From positions 124,001 through 188,000 of the forward strand of contig NZ_SSDF01000082.1 in assembly GCF_004794515.1 (NCBI RefSeq): DNA of 64,000 bases. The letters run 5' to 3'. The notes under the pieces were generated by a model. The model was not told the DNA's origin. It worked only from the letters and a program-made list of their open reading frames with translations, and made no database searches. The DNA comes from Microbacterium sp. A20. GTDB lineage: Bacteria; Actinomycetota; Actinomycetes; Actinomycetales; Microbacteriaceae. Both the position numbers and the translations under genes were made by a program. This document shows, piece after piece, positions 44,224 to 53,023 of the stretch; the first letter of the stretch is position 1, and every line of letters begins with the position of its first letter.

Positions 44224-44904
44224 ATGATGACGACAGATGCACCGAGACCGCGTCGGCGACTCCTCGGGAACATCTGGGTCAACATCGCGCTCGCCCTCGC
44301 CCTGACCGGCATCATCGTCGCGTTCATCGGCCAGCCCTCGTCCGGATCCATGTCCCCGACGCTCGAGCCGGGCGACCGCCTCATCGTCAACCGCCTCGCG
44401 TACGTCGCCGCAGACCCCGCGCCGGGCGACATCGTCGTGTTCCGCCCCGATGAGGCCTGGGGCGAGAAACCAGCCGGCGGGAACTGGTTCACGCAGGCCC
44501 TCCACTGGGTCGGCGAGACCACGGGGATCCGGCCCTACGTGCTCGTGAAGCGGGTGATCGCCGGCCCCGGACAGACCGTGGAGTGCTGCGACGCCCAGGG
44601 CAGAGTGCTCGTCGACGGAGAGCCGCTCGATGAGCCCTACGTCGTCAAGGACCTCCCCTTCGTCGCCGGGTCGCTCGACTGCGACAGCGTGCCGATGTCG
44701 ACCCGCTGCTTCGGGCCGGTGACCGTTCCGGAAGAGTCGTACTTCGTGCTCGGCGACAACCGGGCGAACTCGGCCGACTCCGCGTATCTCTGCCGCGGTG
44801 CGGATGCGCCGGACGACAGCTGCTGGCGCTGGATGACGCGCGACGACGTGTTCGGTCAGGCCGGGGCGATTCTGTGGCCGATCGGGCGGTGGGGTGGGCC
44901 GTAG
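44224..44904 (+). CDS. lepB: Type I signal peptidase
   Basis: 226 residues: one N-terminal membrane helix, catalytic Ser42 in SGSMSPTLEPGD, catalytic Lys109 in LVKRVIAGPG, and box E VLGDNRANSADS. An insert with several Cys (about residues 118-155 and 195-205) is present. ATG codons at 44224 and 44227 both suit the GGAGAG at 44215. As an extra peptidase inside this module it may process a dedicated exported protein. Confidence 0.93.
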   Translation: MMTTDAPRPRRRLLGNIWVNIALALALTGIIVAFIGQPSSGSMSPTLEPGDRLIVNRLAYVAADPAPGDIVVFRPDEAWGEKPAGGNWFTQALHWVGETTGIRPYVLVKRVIAGPGQTVECCDAQGRVLVDGEPLDEPYVVKDLPFVAGSLDCDSVPMSTRCFGPVTVPEESYFVLGDNRANSADSAYLCRGADAPDDSCWRWMTRDDVFGQAGAILWPIGRWGGP

Positions 44905-44912
44905 GGGGCAGT

Positions 44913-46160
44913 TCAGGACTGGGAGATCACGCCCTGCTCCGATAGGTCAGCAAGTAACCGGACGATATCCGCTTCGATGTGTTCGGCGTCGGTTCCGAAC
45001 GCCAACGCGCATTCGCGGATCAGAAGCTCTTGCGAAATCTCCGGCTGCGACGCCAGCACCTCCCACACGGTGTGCGCGGATCCCTGCAAAGCGAGCGGTC
45101 GCGTGTGCGTCAAACTCGTGTTCAACACATAGGTCTGGGCTGCATGCGTCGTCCACACGGAGGAATCTCCGATGCGCCACGCTGGCGTGCGTGACAGCAT
45201 CCCGACATCGCGGAGCGATTGGATGGCCTGATCCACCGCCGCGGCATCCGTATTAGCGTGTTGCGGATCGAGTTGGCGAAGAACGGCACGTCGGAGCGCG
45301 GCATGCGGGCTTCCATCCGCGGCACGCCATACCACGGACGAGACCTCGTCCAGAATCCGGAGGCGCTCGTCGGAACCACGGAGTCCAAGCACGGCGGTCC
45401 GCCCGTCCGGCAGCTCCACAGAGTCGGCTGTCGCGGCACGAAAGAGCGCGTCGTCCGTCGCCGGCAGCGCCGCCGTACCTCGAGCAGATCTGGGACGAAC
45501 AGACGACACAGTAGCCCGAAGTCCCGACGCCATCAGACGCTCGACCACGGGAATCAACGTCTCGGCATCACGATAGGCCACTCGGACAGAGCCCTGGCTC
45601 GCTGTGAGGATCGATGCGACCGCCCGTAGGGGGGCGGGCCATTGAGCAAGAAATGGGCTTCGGGGAGCCAGCAGTTCAAGAGACTCACCTAGATCCAAGG
45701 ACTCGACGACTGGCTCCAGAGGGTGTTCATCATCGCCATCCAGCAAGATGATTTTCGCCAACCTGAGCGTCGATGGGAGCATCTCGTCATCCACCAGAGA
45801 AGCGGGCACACGTGAGGTACCTCGCTCGTCAGTACCATTGGCGTCCCGCGATCGGGTTCGGATCAGTGTCACACCTGCCTGGTGATCGATACCCACCGCG
45901 TCGGTTCCGACACAGAAGAATCTCCGGGAGAGATGCTTGATCGCGACGTGGAACCGAGCGTCGTCACGGCTCGGAGACATAGCCACGACGACGTTGCCGG
46001 ACGAGTCCGCAACCGCCGTTGCGTGAAGCAACCACAGCTCGCCACAATGCTGTTCGATCACGGCTCCGCTCACATTGCTGGACGGCCTCGTCAGCATCGT
46101 GTGAGTGGCGCCTGCACTCCGGGCGGCGACGACATCAGGATTTCGATCCACGCTATTCAT
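44913..46160 (-). CDS. HPr-kinase-like protein with lost P-loop and two PqqD domains
   Basis: 415 residues, a diverged paralogue of the protein at 39927. ELWLLHATAVA and GTDAVGID match its fold, but the P-loop reads AMSPSRDDARF (about 60-70) instead of SGTGKTT, so ATP binding should be lost. The C-terminal half has two tandem PqqD-like domains (about 235-320 and 323-415; each ends in a helix plus VGMLSR or QGVISQS). Start chosen at the ATG 46160; a GTG at 46208 would add 16 residues. Lower GC than the surroundings. Confidence 0.7.
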   Translation of the reverse strand: MNSVDRNPDVVAARSAGATHTMLTRPSSNVSGAVIEQHCGELWLLHATAVADSSGNVVVAMSPSRDDARFHVAIKHLSRRFFCVGTDAVGIDHQAGVTLIRTRSRDANGTDERGTSRVPASLVDDEMLPSTLRLAKIILLDGDDEHPLEPVVESLDLGESLELLAPRSPFLAQWPAPLRAVASILTASQGSVRVAYRDAETLIPVVERLMASGLRATVSSVRPRSARGTAALPATDDALFRAATADSVELPDGRTAVLGLRGSDERLRILDEVSSVVWRAADGSPHAALRRAVLRQLDPQHANTDAAAVDQAIQSLRDVGMLSRTPAWRIGDSSVWTTHAAQTYVLNTSLTHTRPLALQGSAHTVWEVLASQPEISQELLIRECALAFGTDAEHIEADIVRLLADLSEQGVISQS

Positions 46161-46247
46161 GCCACCCCACCACAGCCCCGGCAGCGGCGGAGGAGCAACC
46201 GATCGCACATTCTCGTAGCCTATCGAGTTGCCTGCACGGAGATAGCG

Positions 46248-47186
46248 TCAGGACGGAGTTCGCTTCGCGGCGAAGCGCCACATTGCGATGAGACCTCGGC
46301 GCCAACGTCGAACTTGATATCGACGCGCATCCCGACGACTCGGCATCGCAGAGTAGCTATTCCGCGGGATTTCGGCGCGAGGCACCCACAGAGCGCGCAC
46401 AAGCAGCCCCGGCTTCGAGAGCCACCGCGCACCTCGAAGCTGTTCCCACCACCCGACGCTTGATCCATCGGCCGCGTAAGCCACGTGGAGCATCCACGCG
46501 CGTTCCTGTTCGGGGCTGAGGTCGAGAAAAACCTCCCCGAGACCCGTATCCGAGATGAGCTCGCGCAGAACCCAGACCGCGCCGCCTTCGCGTGCAACCC
46601 GATAGAACTCATCACGTTGAGCGTTGGAAAACTCGTCGGCGATGACTTCCCTCACCCTCCGACCTTCTTCTTCTGCCCTTCGCGTCCCCGAGTTGCGGAG
46701 GGAGTGCAACGCTCCGATCAGTGCCGCTGCCGCGCGCGAGGGAACGACAACCGGATGACCCGCGATGATCATGGTCGCGCGGGTCGTCCAGACGGCCTCG
46801 AACGCCTCGTCCGGATCCGCGAAGAAGCCCGAAAACGTCCGGTGGACATCGAGGTCGCACGGCCAATCGTCATGAATGTACGTGGACGCATGCGGCGGAA
46901 GCAACGACGGCATCGCCCTGCCGACGCGCTTGTGCCAGCCGCGGCTTTCCAGGGCGACGCACAACCGATCGAATCCAGCGGGTTCAACCCAGACGTCGGC
47001 GTCTGCCGACACTCGCGCATCTCGCAGGAGGTAGCGGTCCGCGACCGGGCCCTTGATCGAGAGCACGCGCAGGTTGATGGACGTCGCCAATTGGCTTATG
47101 AAGGCATGAGCGAGGTCTGTCGCAACGATCTGTGAGAGCGGGACAGTTGACGATGCTGCCTCCGCGTTCAATTCCTTCACGTACAC
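46248..47186 (-). CDS. Nucleotidyltransferase family protein (PF14907-like)
   Basis: 312 residues. It shows the domain's typical pattern: LRVLSIKGPVADRYLL, the acidic SADADVWVEP (Asp62, Asp64), and CDLDVHRTFSGFF, then VVVPSRAAAALIGALHSLRN. This family occurs with HPr-kinase-like and PqqD-like genes in polysaccharide regions of many bacteria; its substrate is unknown. GTG start, upstream of the pseudo-kinase on the same strand. Codon usage is less GC-rich than that of the flagellar genes. Confidence 0.78.
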   Translation of the reverse strand: MYVKELNAEAASSTVPLSQIVATDLAHAFISQLATSINLRVLSIKGPVADRYLLRDARVSADADVWVEPAGFDRLCVALESRGWHKRVGRAMPSLLPPHASTYIHDDWPCDLDVHRTFSGFFADPDEAFEAVWTTRATMIIAGHPVVVPSRAAAALIGALHSLRNSGTRRAEEEGRRVREVIADEFSNAQRDEFYRVAREGGAVWVLRELISDTGLGEVFLDLSPEQERAWMLHVAYAADGSSVGWWEQLRGARWLSKPGLLVRALWVPRAEIPRNSYSAMPSRRDARRYQVRRWRRGLIAMWRFAAKRTPS

Positions 47187-47296
47187 ACTTTAGGGACGTT
47201 TTGCGGACGCGGGCCCGAATGTCTATCACCTCTTCGCGCGGATGCGCTGCGGCCTGCGCTCAGGATTACGTGATTCGGTGATGCTTAGATGGGACC

Positions 47297-49126
47297 GTGA
47301 ATGAGCCGCATCCGCCCCGAAGTCGACGCGAAGCCCGATCTCAGGCGGTGGCGACGACCCCCGCCGCGGGAGAGCGGCTCACCCAGCAACCGAGACGACG
47401 TTCACGCCGTGCGCTCTGGGTGTGGTCAAGTGTGGTGGTTCTCCTTCTGTTGGTGGGCGGCGGCGCGATCGTCGCCAAGCAGGTTTATGACCAGGCCATG
47501 GGGGTTCGACACCACCTTGAGTCCGCTATCGCGGATGCCGGCGAGGTCAAGTCGTCGATCCTCACCGGAGACGCGGAAAGCGCCAGTTCTGCCTCGGTCC
47601 GGTTCGCCGACGAGACCCAGGCTGCGGTTTCCGGAACACAGGGTTGGCGCTGGAAGCTGGCCGAAGCGGTCCCCTTCGCGGGCAACAACTTCTCAGCGCT
47701 TCGCACCGTTGCGGCGGTATCTCACGAGCTCTCCACGGAGATCGTGACCCCCGCGAGCTCTATCTCTTTCAACGCGTTCCGTCCGTCCAATGGACGCATG
47801 GACCTCGCTGCGATGTCGGGGTTGTCACCGCTGCTCGACCAGGTGGCATCCGGGCTTGACAGCGCATTAGATACGCTCGCATCCGTCGATCGGACTGCCC
47901 TGCTACCTGCGGTGGCCGAGGGCGTTTCTCGGCTAGAGACCGAGCTCACCGCTCTGAAGCCTGTCGTCTCCCCGCTCCGCGATATCGCCTCAGTGCTTCC
48001 CGCGGCACTCGGCGCCGACGGACCCCGGGACTATCTCCTCATGTTCCAAGGAACTTCCGAAGCGAGAAGCCTTGGAGGCAACGCTGCTGTCTTCATGGTG
48101 CTGCGCGCCGATCAAGGCGCACTCACCATCGTCGAGCACATCACCAGTCAAGATTTCCGCAATGGTCCGCCGGAGCCGATCCTCGACCTGGACCCGCAAG
48201 CAGAAGCGATCTTCGGCGACAAGATCGGCCGTTTCACCGCAGACTTCACCATGGTTCCCGACTACCCTGACGCAGTCGAGATTCTCAAGGCATGGTGGGC
48301 GCGCGAGGGGTTCCATCCGTTCGATGCGGTTCTCTCCCTTGACCCGGTCGCCCTGTCGTATGTGCTCACTGCTACAGGACCCGTGACTTTGCCGACGGGC
48401 GATGTCCTCAACTCCGACAACGCGGCCGCCCTCCTCCTTAACGAGGTGTACTTCCGTTACGAGGATCCGCTAGCCCAAAACGTGTTCTTCACGGCCGCAG
48501 CCGACTCTGTCTTCGACGCCGTCATCGGAGGAAACTTCGCTCCGGCCGGGTTGATGTCTTCCCTGACGAAGGCGGCCGACGAAGGGCGCCTTCTGTATCT
48601 GAGCGATTCCCCGGCGGAGATGAAGCTCATCGAACCGCTACGCGCCAGCGGTGTGATGCCGGCAGACTCGGCGGAGCAGACGACTATCGGCGTTTTCGTG
48701 AACGACAACACCGGTTCGAAGATGAGTTACTACCTCGACATGGGTATCGCCACCTGCGTCGCCGATCGCACAATTCAAGGTGAGGTGACGCTCGCCTCGT
48801 CTGTGACCGAAGAAGAAGCCGCACGTCTGCCCCGGTACATCGCGGGACCGTATTTCACGCCGGGGGACATCAGCACGTACGTCGTGCTTTACGGCCCGGT
48901 GGGTTCTCAGATCTCGGACGTCGCGATCGACGGAGCTCCTGCGCGTGTTCTCAGCGCTGGAGAGCACCTCGGGCGCCCCGCCGTCAAAGTCGAGGTCGGC
49001 CATCATCTTGTGAGTTCGCACACCCTGTCGTTCGCTTTCGAGACAACGGTCACGGTCGCTCCTCTGCAGGTCTGGCACACGCCGATGACTCGCGAGACCA
49101 CCATCGACAGCGTAGACGGCTGCTGA
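47297..49126 (+). CDS. DUF4012 domain protein
   Basis: 609 residues: a basic cytoplasmic N-terminus of about 40 residues, one membrane helix (about 41-62), and a large outside domain with the DUF4012 blocks (DYLLMFQGTSEARSLGGNAA; FTMVPDYPDAVEILKAWWAR; FDAVLSLDPVALSYVLTATG). DUF4012 proteins are frequent next to exopolysaccharide genes in actinobacteria; no activity is established. The GTG at 47297 lies only 6 bases after a possible extended -10 element (TGCTTAGAT, 47282-47290), so the message may be leaderless. No terminator separates it from the next gene. Confidence 0.85.
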   Translation: MNEPHPPRSRREARSQAVATTPAAGERLTQQPRRRSRRALWVWSSVVVLLLLVGGGAIVAKQVYDQAMGVRHHLESAIADAGEVKSSILTGDAESASSASVRFADETQAAVSGTQGWRWKLAEAVPFAGNNFSALRTVAAVSHELSTEIVTPASSISFNAFRPSNGRMDLAAMSGLSPLLDQVASGLDSALDTLASVDRTALLPAVAEGVSRLETELTALKPVVSPLRDIASVLPAALGADGPRDYLLMFQGTSEARSLGGNAAVFMVLRADQGALTIVEHITSQDFRNGPPEPILDLDPQAEAIFGDKIGRFTADFTMVPDYPDAVEILKAWWAREGFHPFDAVLSLDPVALSYVLTATGPVTLPTGDVLNSDNAAALLLNEVYFRYEDPLAQNVFFTAAADSVFDAVIGGNFAPAGLMSSLTKAADEGRLLYLSDSPAEMKLIEPLRASGVMPADSAEQTTIGVFVNDNTGSKMSYYLDMGIATCVADRTIQGEVTLASSVTEEEAARLPRYIAGPYFTPGDISTYVVLYGPVGSQISDVAIDGAPARVLSAGEHLGRPAVKVEVGHHLVSSHTLSFAFETTVTVAPLQVWHTPMTRETTIDSVDGC

Positions 49127-49162
49127 CTAGTCGGGGGCATCTCCTTACCGTAGAGTTGATCC

Positions 49163-50371
49163 GTGGTTTCCTCCCGGAGCGGTAGAGTCTCCGAATCCCG
49201 CCCCCGGGTCGGTCCGAGGACATATCTGCTCGGGGGTATCGGAGCACTTTCCACATTCGATCCCTCACTCGCGACCATCGTCGGCGCGGTTGGCGGAGCG
49301 GCCATCCTGTTGTTCAGCAACCTGGCACGGTTTAAGGTGACGGCGCCGGTCGCGTCGATGTTTTTCCTGGTGGTCTGGACCAGCCTTTCCGGACTTTGGT
49401 CCGTCAATCCGTACAGCGTGAACGTCACCATCACCTGGGTCGCTGTTGGGTTGCTGTTCATCTCCGGCCTGCACCTCGTGCAGACCCGGGAGCAGTTACG
49501 CGCGGTAGCCATCGGATACCTGCTGGGTTCATTTCTTGCTGTGGTCCGATTGCTGATCGAGAATCCCGGCGACCTGACAGGCTCGGCGTCCACCCGCGTG
49601 ACGACGGTCTTCGAAGACGTCAACGTGAACTACGTCGCTTACGCGCTGGCCACTGGGTTCGCTCTCGTGGTCCTTCTGTGGAACAGCGCGACACGCCTCA
49701 CACTGCGCTCAAGAGTTGGGTTGATCGCGACAGCTCTCGCCATCGTGATCGGGATCGTCCTGACTGAAACCCGCGGAGCGTTGATCGGCGTCGTATGCGC
49801 GGCAATCTGGATCGTCCTTTGGCGGCTCTTTCGCATTCGCACATTGGTCCCGATAACACTCGCGCTCATCATCGCAACGATCGTCGTGGTCTCCGGAGTA
49901 GCCGACCTCGCATCACTTCAATTCGAAACCGGAGACCGTGCGACCGGGACGTGGTCTGGGCGCCTGCCCCTGTGGGACTCCGCTCGAACGCTCTGGGCTG
50001 AACACCCCATCGTCGGCGTCGGTGCGAGCGGCTTCGCCTATGCAAGTGGGTACCTCATTGCGGCGCACAACGTCATTCTTGATCTCGCCGTCGGCGTCGG
50101 GATTATCGGAGTCATCCTGTATGTCTGGGTCCTCCGATCGGCGCTGTGGACTGGCACTCGAACGATGCCCGGCTCGAACCGAGCGCTGATGATCGGAACT
50201 TTCATCGCAGTGAGCGCCCCGATCTATCTCACCGGCGCGTGGGTCACGGCGCCGGCTGCTTGGGTAGCGCTTGTCCTCTTCGCGCGGGTCACCGTTCTGA
50301 CGACTTCGACATCATCGAAGGATGACCTGCGCGGCGAGGGAACAACCGAAGCTCAGTATTCTGGGAGATAG
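49163..50371 (+). CDS. O-antigen ligase/polymerase family membrane protein
   Basis: 402 residues with about ten helices and a large outside loop that has the Wzy_C-type pattern (GRLPLWDSARTLWAEHPIVG, VGASGFAYASGYLIAAHNVI). Members polymerise repeat units or ligate finished chains. A second such gene lies at 51656, so one may act as polymerase and the other as ligase. GTG start at 49163, 36 bases after the DUF4012 gene. Confidence 0.85.
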   Translation: MVSSRSGRVSESRPRVGPRTYLLGGIGALSTFDPSLATIVGAVGGAAILLFSNLARFKVTAPVASMFFLVVWTSLSGLWSVNPYSVNVTITWVAVGLLFISGLHLVQTREQLRAVAIGYLLGSFLAVVRLLIENPGDLTGSASTRVTTVFEDVNVNYVAYALATGFALVVLLWNSATRLTLRSRVGLIATALAIVIGIVLTETRGALIGVVCAAIWIVLWRLFRIRTLVPITLALIIATIVVVSGVADLASLQFETGDRATGTWSGRLPLWDSARTLWAEHPIVGVGASGFAYASGYLIAAHNVILDLAVGVGIIGVILYVWVLRSALWTGTRTMPGSNRALMIGTFIAVSAPIYLTGAWVTAPAAWVALVLFARVTVLTTSTSSKDDLRGEGTTEAQYSGR

Positions 50372-50466
50372 AATTCAGTCGGCTCGGGCGCGCAACACTT
50401 TGCGCTCTCTCCGAAGCTGACCGTCGCTGCCCCATTCGAACGTGGCCAGCGGCCGGAGAGGGAGAG

Positions 50467-51666
50467 ATGCGGTTCTTGTTGGTCACCGGCGGGTTCGCGG
50501 GCCCCGGTCGTCAGCCATGGCTGATGGATGATCTTGCCGAGGCCCTCGTGAACGCGGGACACAGCGTAGATGTGATCGTCGGCGATCCGAAGACCCCGCG
50601 CGCCGCGGGTGAACAACGTGCGGAGGACCCGCGGATCACTCTATTCAGCGTGGGCCCTCGGAAGAAAACCTCAGGTGCTCTCGGCCGGCTGATCGGGCAT
50701 ATCCGGGTCGGTCTCGGTTTGCACACACGCGCATACTCGTGGGTAAGGCACCGCTCCTACGACGTGTGTGTATCCACATCGCCTGCCTCTTTCAGTTGGG
50801 GGTTCCCCCGAAGGATCCGAAGCGCTGGCGTGTCACGACGCAACTTGCTCTTCCTCTGGGATTTCTTTCCCATCCATCAGATGGAAATCGGCCGGATCAA
50901 CATCCCCTGGCTTGCTCGGCCGATGAAGGCACTCGAAAGAAAGGCCATCGACGCGGCTGACGTCGTCGCCGTGATGAGCCCCGCCAACAGATCGTTCTTC
51001 CTTCGCTATCATCGGGGCGCCACGAACAGCACCATCGAGATTCCACCGTGGTCGTCGACGAAGCCACTCATCGACCGAACTGCGTCAGAGGAAGGTCCAC
51101 TCCGCGTCGTGTTCGGAGGGCAGATCGCCAAGGGCCGCGGAGTCGACACGCTCGTCGACGCGGCGGCTCTTTTGCAGGAGCGAGCGGCTGACGTCCAGAT
51201 CCTTGTCGCCGGCGACGGACCTGAGCGCTCTGCCCTCGAGCGCAGGGCCGCCGCCCACGGCCTTACGAACATCGACTTCCTGGGCGCTCTTCCTCGAGAG
51301 CATTACCGCGAGCTGGCTCGCAGCGCGCACGTCGGAATAGCGATCACCGTCCCGGGGATCAGCCCACCCTCATTCCCCTCCAAGATCGTCGAGTACTGCA
51401 GCCTCGGCATTCCCGTGCTCGTCTGCGTCGAAGACTCATCCGACGCGGGCGAATTCGTCGCTGTGAACGGCGCAGGCGTTTCCGTACCTGCTGGTGATGC
51501 TCTAGCACTTGCCACCGCAATCGGGGAGCTCGAACGCTCGATCGAGGATGGCGGGCTCAGCACCATGTCGGTTGCGGCACGACGTCTATTCGACGCCCGC
51601 CTCAGCGCCGAACGGGTCGTCGAGGCGCTCGAACGCATCGTCCCCGAGGGCGACGATGCAGACTAA
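50467..51666 (+). CDS. GT4-type glycosyltransferase
   Basis: 399 residues with GT-B layout: N-terminal MRFLLVTGGFAGPGRQPW (nucleotide-fold strand), C-terminal donor domain with LRVVFGGQIAKGRGVDTLVD, LVAGDGPERSAL and the acidic segment around PPSFPSKIVEYCSLGIPVLV. It adds a sugar to the lipid-linked unit; donor unknown. ATG preceded by GGAGAGGGAGAG. Overlaps the next gene by 11 bases. Confidence 0.9.
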   Translation: MRFLLVTGGFAGPGRQPWLMDDLAEALVNAGHSVDVIVGDPKTPRAAGEQRAEDPRITLFSVGPRKKTSGALGRLIGHIRVGLGLHTRAYSWVRHRSYDVCVSTSPASFSWGFPRRIRSAGVSRRNLLFLWDFFPIHQMEIGRINIPWLARPMKALERKAIDAADVVAVMSPANRSFFLRYHRGATNSTIEIPPWSSTKPLIDRTASEEGPLRVVFGGQIAKGRGVDTLVDAAALLQERAADVQILVAGDGPERSALERRAAAHGLTNIDFLGALPREHYRELARSAHVGIAITVPGISPPSFPSKIVEYCSLGIPVLVCVEDSSDAGEFVAVNGAGVSVPAGDALALATAIGELERSIEDGGLSTMSVAARRLFDARLSAERVVEALERIVPEGDDAD

Positions 51667-53023
51667 CCTCAGCGTGCAGTTCAAATGGGTGGCGTTGTGC
51701 GCGCTCCCCTGCCTGGCTATCGTGTTCCTCTTCCTCGCCTACCCGGTGGCGGGTGCCGCGATCTTCGCGGCGATCACGTTGTGTATCGGGATCGCGAAGT
51801 TCGGCGTCTGGCGCACCATGGTGTTCACGTCGATCGTCGTCTCAGCAGTACGGTCCTCGTCTTTCAACGAGACATTTCCGGAGACGACGTGGTACGTCAT
51901 GCAGTTCGCGCCGGTGATCATCGCAGCAGCAGCCGCAGCCGCGGCGAAGCCCGTGCGTCTTCGCGGTAGTGACCGAGCCGTCCTCGCAAGTCTCTTCCTT
52001 CTCGTGCTCGTCGCAGCCGGAAGTTCGTTCGTCAGCTCGGTTCCCGCAACGACACTCGCACAATCCGCGCTTCTCGCGGCCGTCTTCGCGCTCCTGGGCA
52101 TCACTTTCAGTCGACGGTGGTCGTCTGCGGGCGTAATTCGGCACGACCTCACGACCGTCTTCGCAGCTCTCCTTTCCTTGCAATTCATTGGTTTATTGGG
52201 AGCCGCGACAGCTTCTTGGGCATATGACCCCGACTACGGGCGATACGTGGGTCTCTTCTCCAATGCGAACTATGCAGGCATCGCGTCAGCGACAGGATTA
52301 ACGCTCGGCCTCTACCTGCTTCAGAACAATCGCCACGTGATCGCCACGTTCTCGGGAATGCTGGTGTTTACGGCGACGATGATCATGTCGGGTTCCCGAG
52401 GCGCCCTGCTGGCAACTGCGGTCGCCGTTGCGGTGATGTTCCTGATGTCACGTTCACGCCGGGTCGCGCTGACGATGGCTGGTATCGCCGCCGGGGTCGG
52501 CGCCATGATCGCGCTGTTCAATCCGGCGCTCGTCCTGGCGATTCAACAGTTCTTTCTGCGGGATGCGAACGCAGACATCTCGTCCGGACGGCTGGCGATC
52601 TACGAGAACGTGCTGGAGCTCTTCGCGACCGCACCGTATTTTGGAATCGGGTATCGCACCACGGAACTCGTCGCAGACGGGCTCGCGGCGCACAACGTCT
52701 ACCTCAGCATCCTTGTCGAACTCGGTCTGGTCGGTGCAGGCACGTTTCTTCTGCTCATCATCTCTGTGGTCGCCGCATCGATCCGTCGCGGCGCTACGAA
52801 CGAACTCATCATTCCGGTCGTGGCGATCGCCGTCGTGGAACTCACCGAATCGTCGGTCTTCGGCTTCGGCGGCCCCAGTGCGCTCTCGGCATGGATCGTG
52901 ATCCTGGCGTTCGCCGCGAACGGTCGATCATTCCACGATCCGGGCGACCTTCGCGGTGCAGAACTGGTGGCAGCGCGAACATCCAGCGCCGCCTACCGCA
53001 GCCGCGAAGGAATCCGCGCGTAG
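51656..53023 (+). CDS. Second O-antigen polymerase/ligase-type membrane protein
   Basis: 455 residues with about twelve helices and the Wzy_C-like pattern GRYVGLFSNANYAGIASATG, SGSRGALLATAV, SGRLAIYENVLELFATAPYF and AAHNVYLSILVELGLVG. The ATG at 51656 lies inside the end of the glycosyltransferase gene. The 3' end overlaps the convergent flippase gene by 31 bases (52993-53023). Confidence 0.87.
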   Translation: MQTNLSVQFKWVALCALPCLAIVFLFLAYPVAGAAIFAAITLCIGIAKFGVWRTMVFTSIVVSAVRSSSFNETFPETTWYVMQFAPVIIAAAAAAAAKPVRLRGSDRAVLASLFLLVLVAAGSSFVSSVPATTLAQSALLAAVFALLGITFSRRWSSAGVIRHDLTTVFAALLSLQFIGLLGAATASWAYDPDYGRYVGLFSNANYAGIASATGLTLGLYLLQNNRHVIATFSGMLVFTATMIMSGSRGALLATAVAVAVMFLMSRSRRVALTMAGIAAGVGAMIALFNPALVLAIQQFFLRDANADISSGRLAIYENVLELFATAPYFGIGYRTTELVADGLAAHNVYLSILVELGLVGAGTFLLLIISVVAASIRRGATNELIIPVVAIAVVELTESSVFGFGGPSALSAWIVILAFAANGRSFHDPGDLRGAELVAARTSSAAYRSREGIRA

